A stretch of DNA of 64,000 nucleotides, taken from Oasisia sp. SBJ-2009. Lineage: Eukaryota > Annelida > Polychaeta > Sabellida > Siboglinidae. Below, piece by piece: positions 63,587 through 64,000 of the stretch. The notes below the pieces were generated by a model. That model saw nothing but the letters and a program-made list of their open reading frames with translations. It was not told the origin of the DNA and searched no databases. The DNA lies in assembly GCA_964017155.1 (NCBI GenBank), contig OZ024857.1, positions 31,849,542 to 31,913,541 on the forward strand, written 5' to 3'. The position numbers were made by a program, and so were the translations under genes. Position 1 is the stretch's first letter; each line of letters starts with the position of its first letter.

Positions 63587-64000
63587 ATTACCTAACATAG
63601 ACTAAGCCTGGCTCCGTCGCTTCACAAGGAGCAGTAGACTTGGCCGTGCCCAAGTTGCTCACCATAATTAATTAAATGAAAAAATGACCTATCCCTACAG
63701 CTCCCACTACCTTATCCAATCACTGAGCTGCTTCTCTTCGCACTTGGCGCCGCCATTGTATAAGTCTCGCCTTCTAGTAGCTCCGTATTTTATCAGTTTA
63801 TTTAGCTGATATCACATTTTGTTTAAACTGAATTACAGTGTATCATTTTTCTTATCACTTCTGTTATATAGTGGACTAATTTCAGACCACTTTTCAGTTG
63901 TGATATTCTATCATCAACCATTGTTCGACTTCGCCTTTTCAATTTTAACTAATTGCCATGGCCGATCACTCGCGACGATGCCACCGGAGCAAATGCCCCG
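63587..64000 (+). mobile_element. DIRS-like element, third copy, left end (cut by window edge)
   Basis: ttacctaacatagactaagc, cctggctccgtcgcttcaca, cagtagacttggccgtgccc, gcacttggcgccgccattgt follow 25390-25560 closely. At 63958 an ATG opens the gag-like frame with the same HSR...KCP context as the copy at 25749. The rest lies beyond 64000. Confidence 0.9.

Overview
The window looks like nuclear DNA from an invertebrate animal. It is AT-rich and intron-rich, about two thirds or more of it is interspersed repeats, and the only host gene I can support is split into ten short exons with consensus GT..AG borders. The mobile elements (RTE-type LINEs, a DIRS tyrosine-recombinase element, a Penelope-like element, hAT-like elements, long-inverted-repeat foldback elements) are a mix seen in marine invertebrates such as hemichordates, cephalochordates, echinoderms, molluscs and brachiopods. 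The sequence alone does not identify the species; a non-vertebrate deuterostome or lophotrochozoan is my guess.

Host gene: on the + strand, ten exons between 10277 and 60868 encode the C-terminal part of a BRSK/SAD (brain-selective, AMPK-related) serine/threonine kinase. They cover the end of the kinase C-lobe, the UBA-like segment, the Ser/Pro-rich linker, the conserved [15 protein letters not shown] block and most of the KA1-like C-terminal domain. All ten exons join in phase (973 nt, about 324 codons). The catalytic exons should lie left of the window and the last coding exon(s) right of it.

Layout: 1-8020 is a nest of RTE-type LINE debris, with a 3.2-kb foldback element (FB1, 3535-6757) inside one LINE. 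8020-13560 holds BRSK exons 1-2 and low-complexity intron. 13560-17705 is a second long-inverted-repeat element with an unrecognised ORF. 17705-25380 holds exons 3-4, AT microsatellites and a perfect 30-bp hairpin. 25384-31232 is a nearly full-length but broken DIRS element, followed by a 240-bp inverted mini-derivative and a hAT-like element (32355-33843). 35641 is exon 5. About 36062-41780 is a large foldback element (FB2) carrying a cysteine-rich ORF on the minus strand. 42000 is exon 6, then Penelope-like debris (42950-45005), a GGGGA array and a LINE 3' fragment. 47684 is exon 7, then a nearly intact RTE-like LINE (50200-53235, minus strand). 54178 is exon 8, then a hAT-like element and a DIRS fragment. 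58312 is exon 9, 60694 is exon 10, and a third DIRS copy enters at about 63587.

How it fits together: the BRSK introns (1.7-11.7 kb) have been enlarged by repeated insertions. A dispersed repeat of unknown class occurs about a dozen times, and wherever I could read its orientation it lies in the same direction as the gene. The two related foldback elements, one with a cysteine-rich ORF, and the unrelated 13.5-17.7 kb element are the best candidates for something poorly described.
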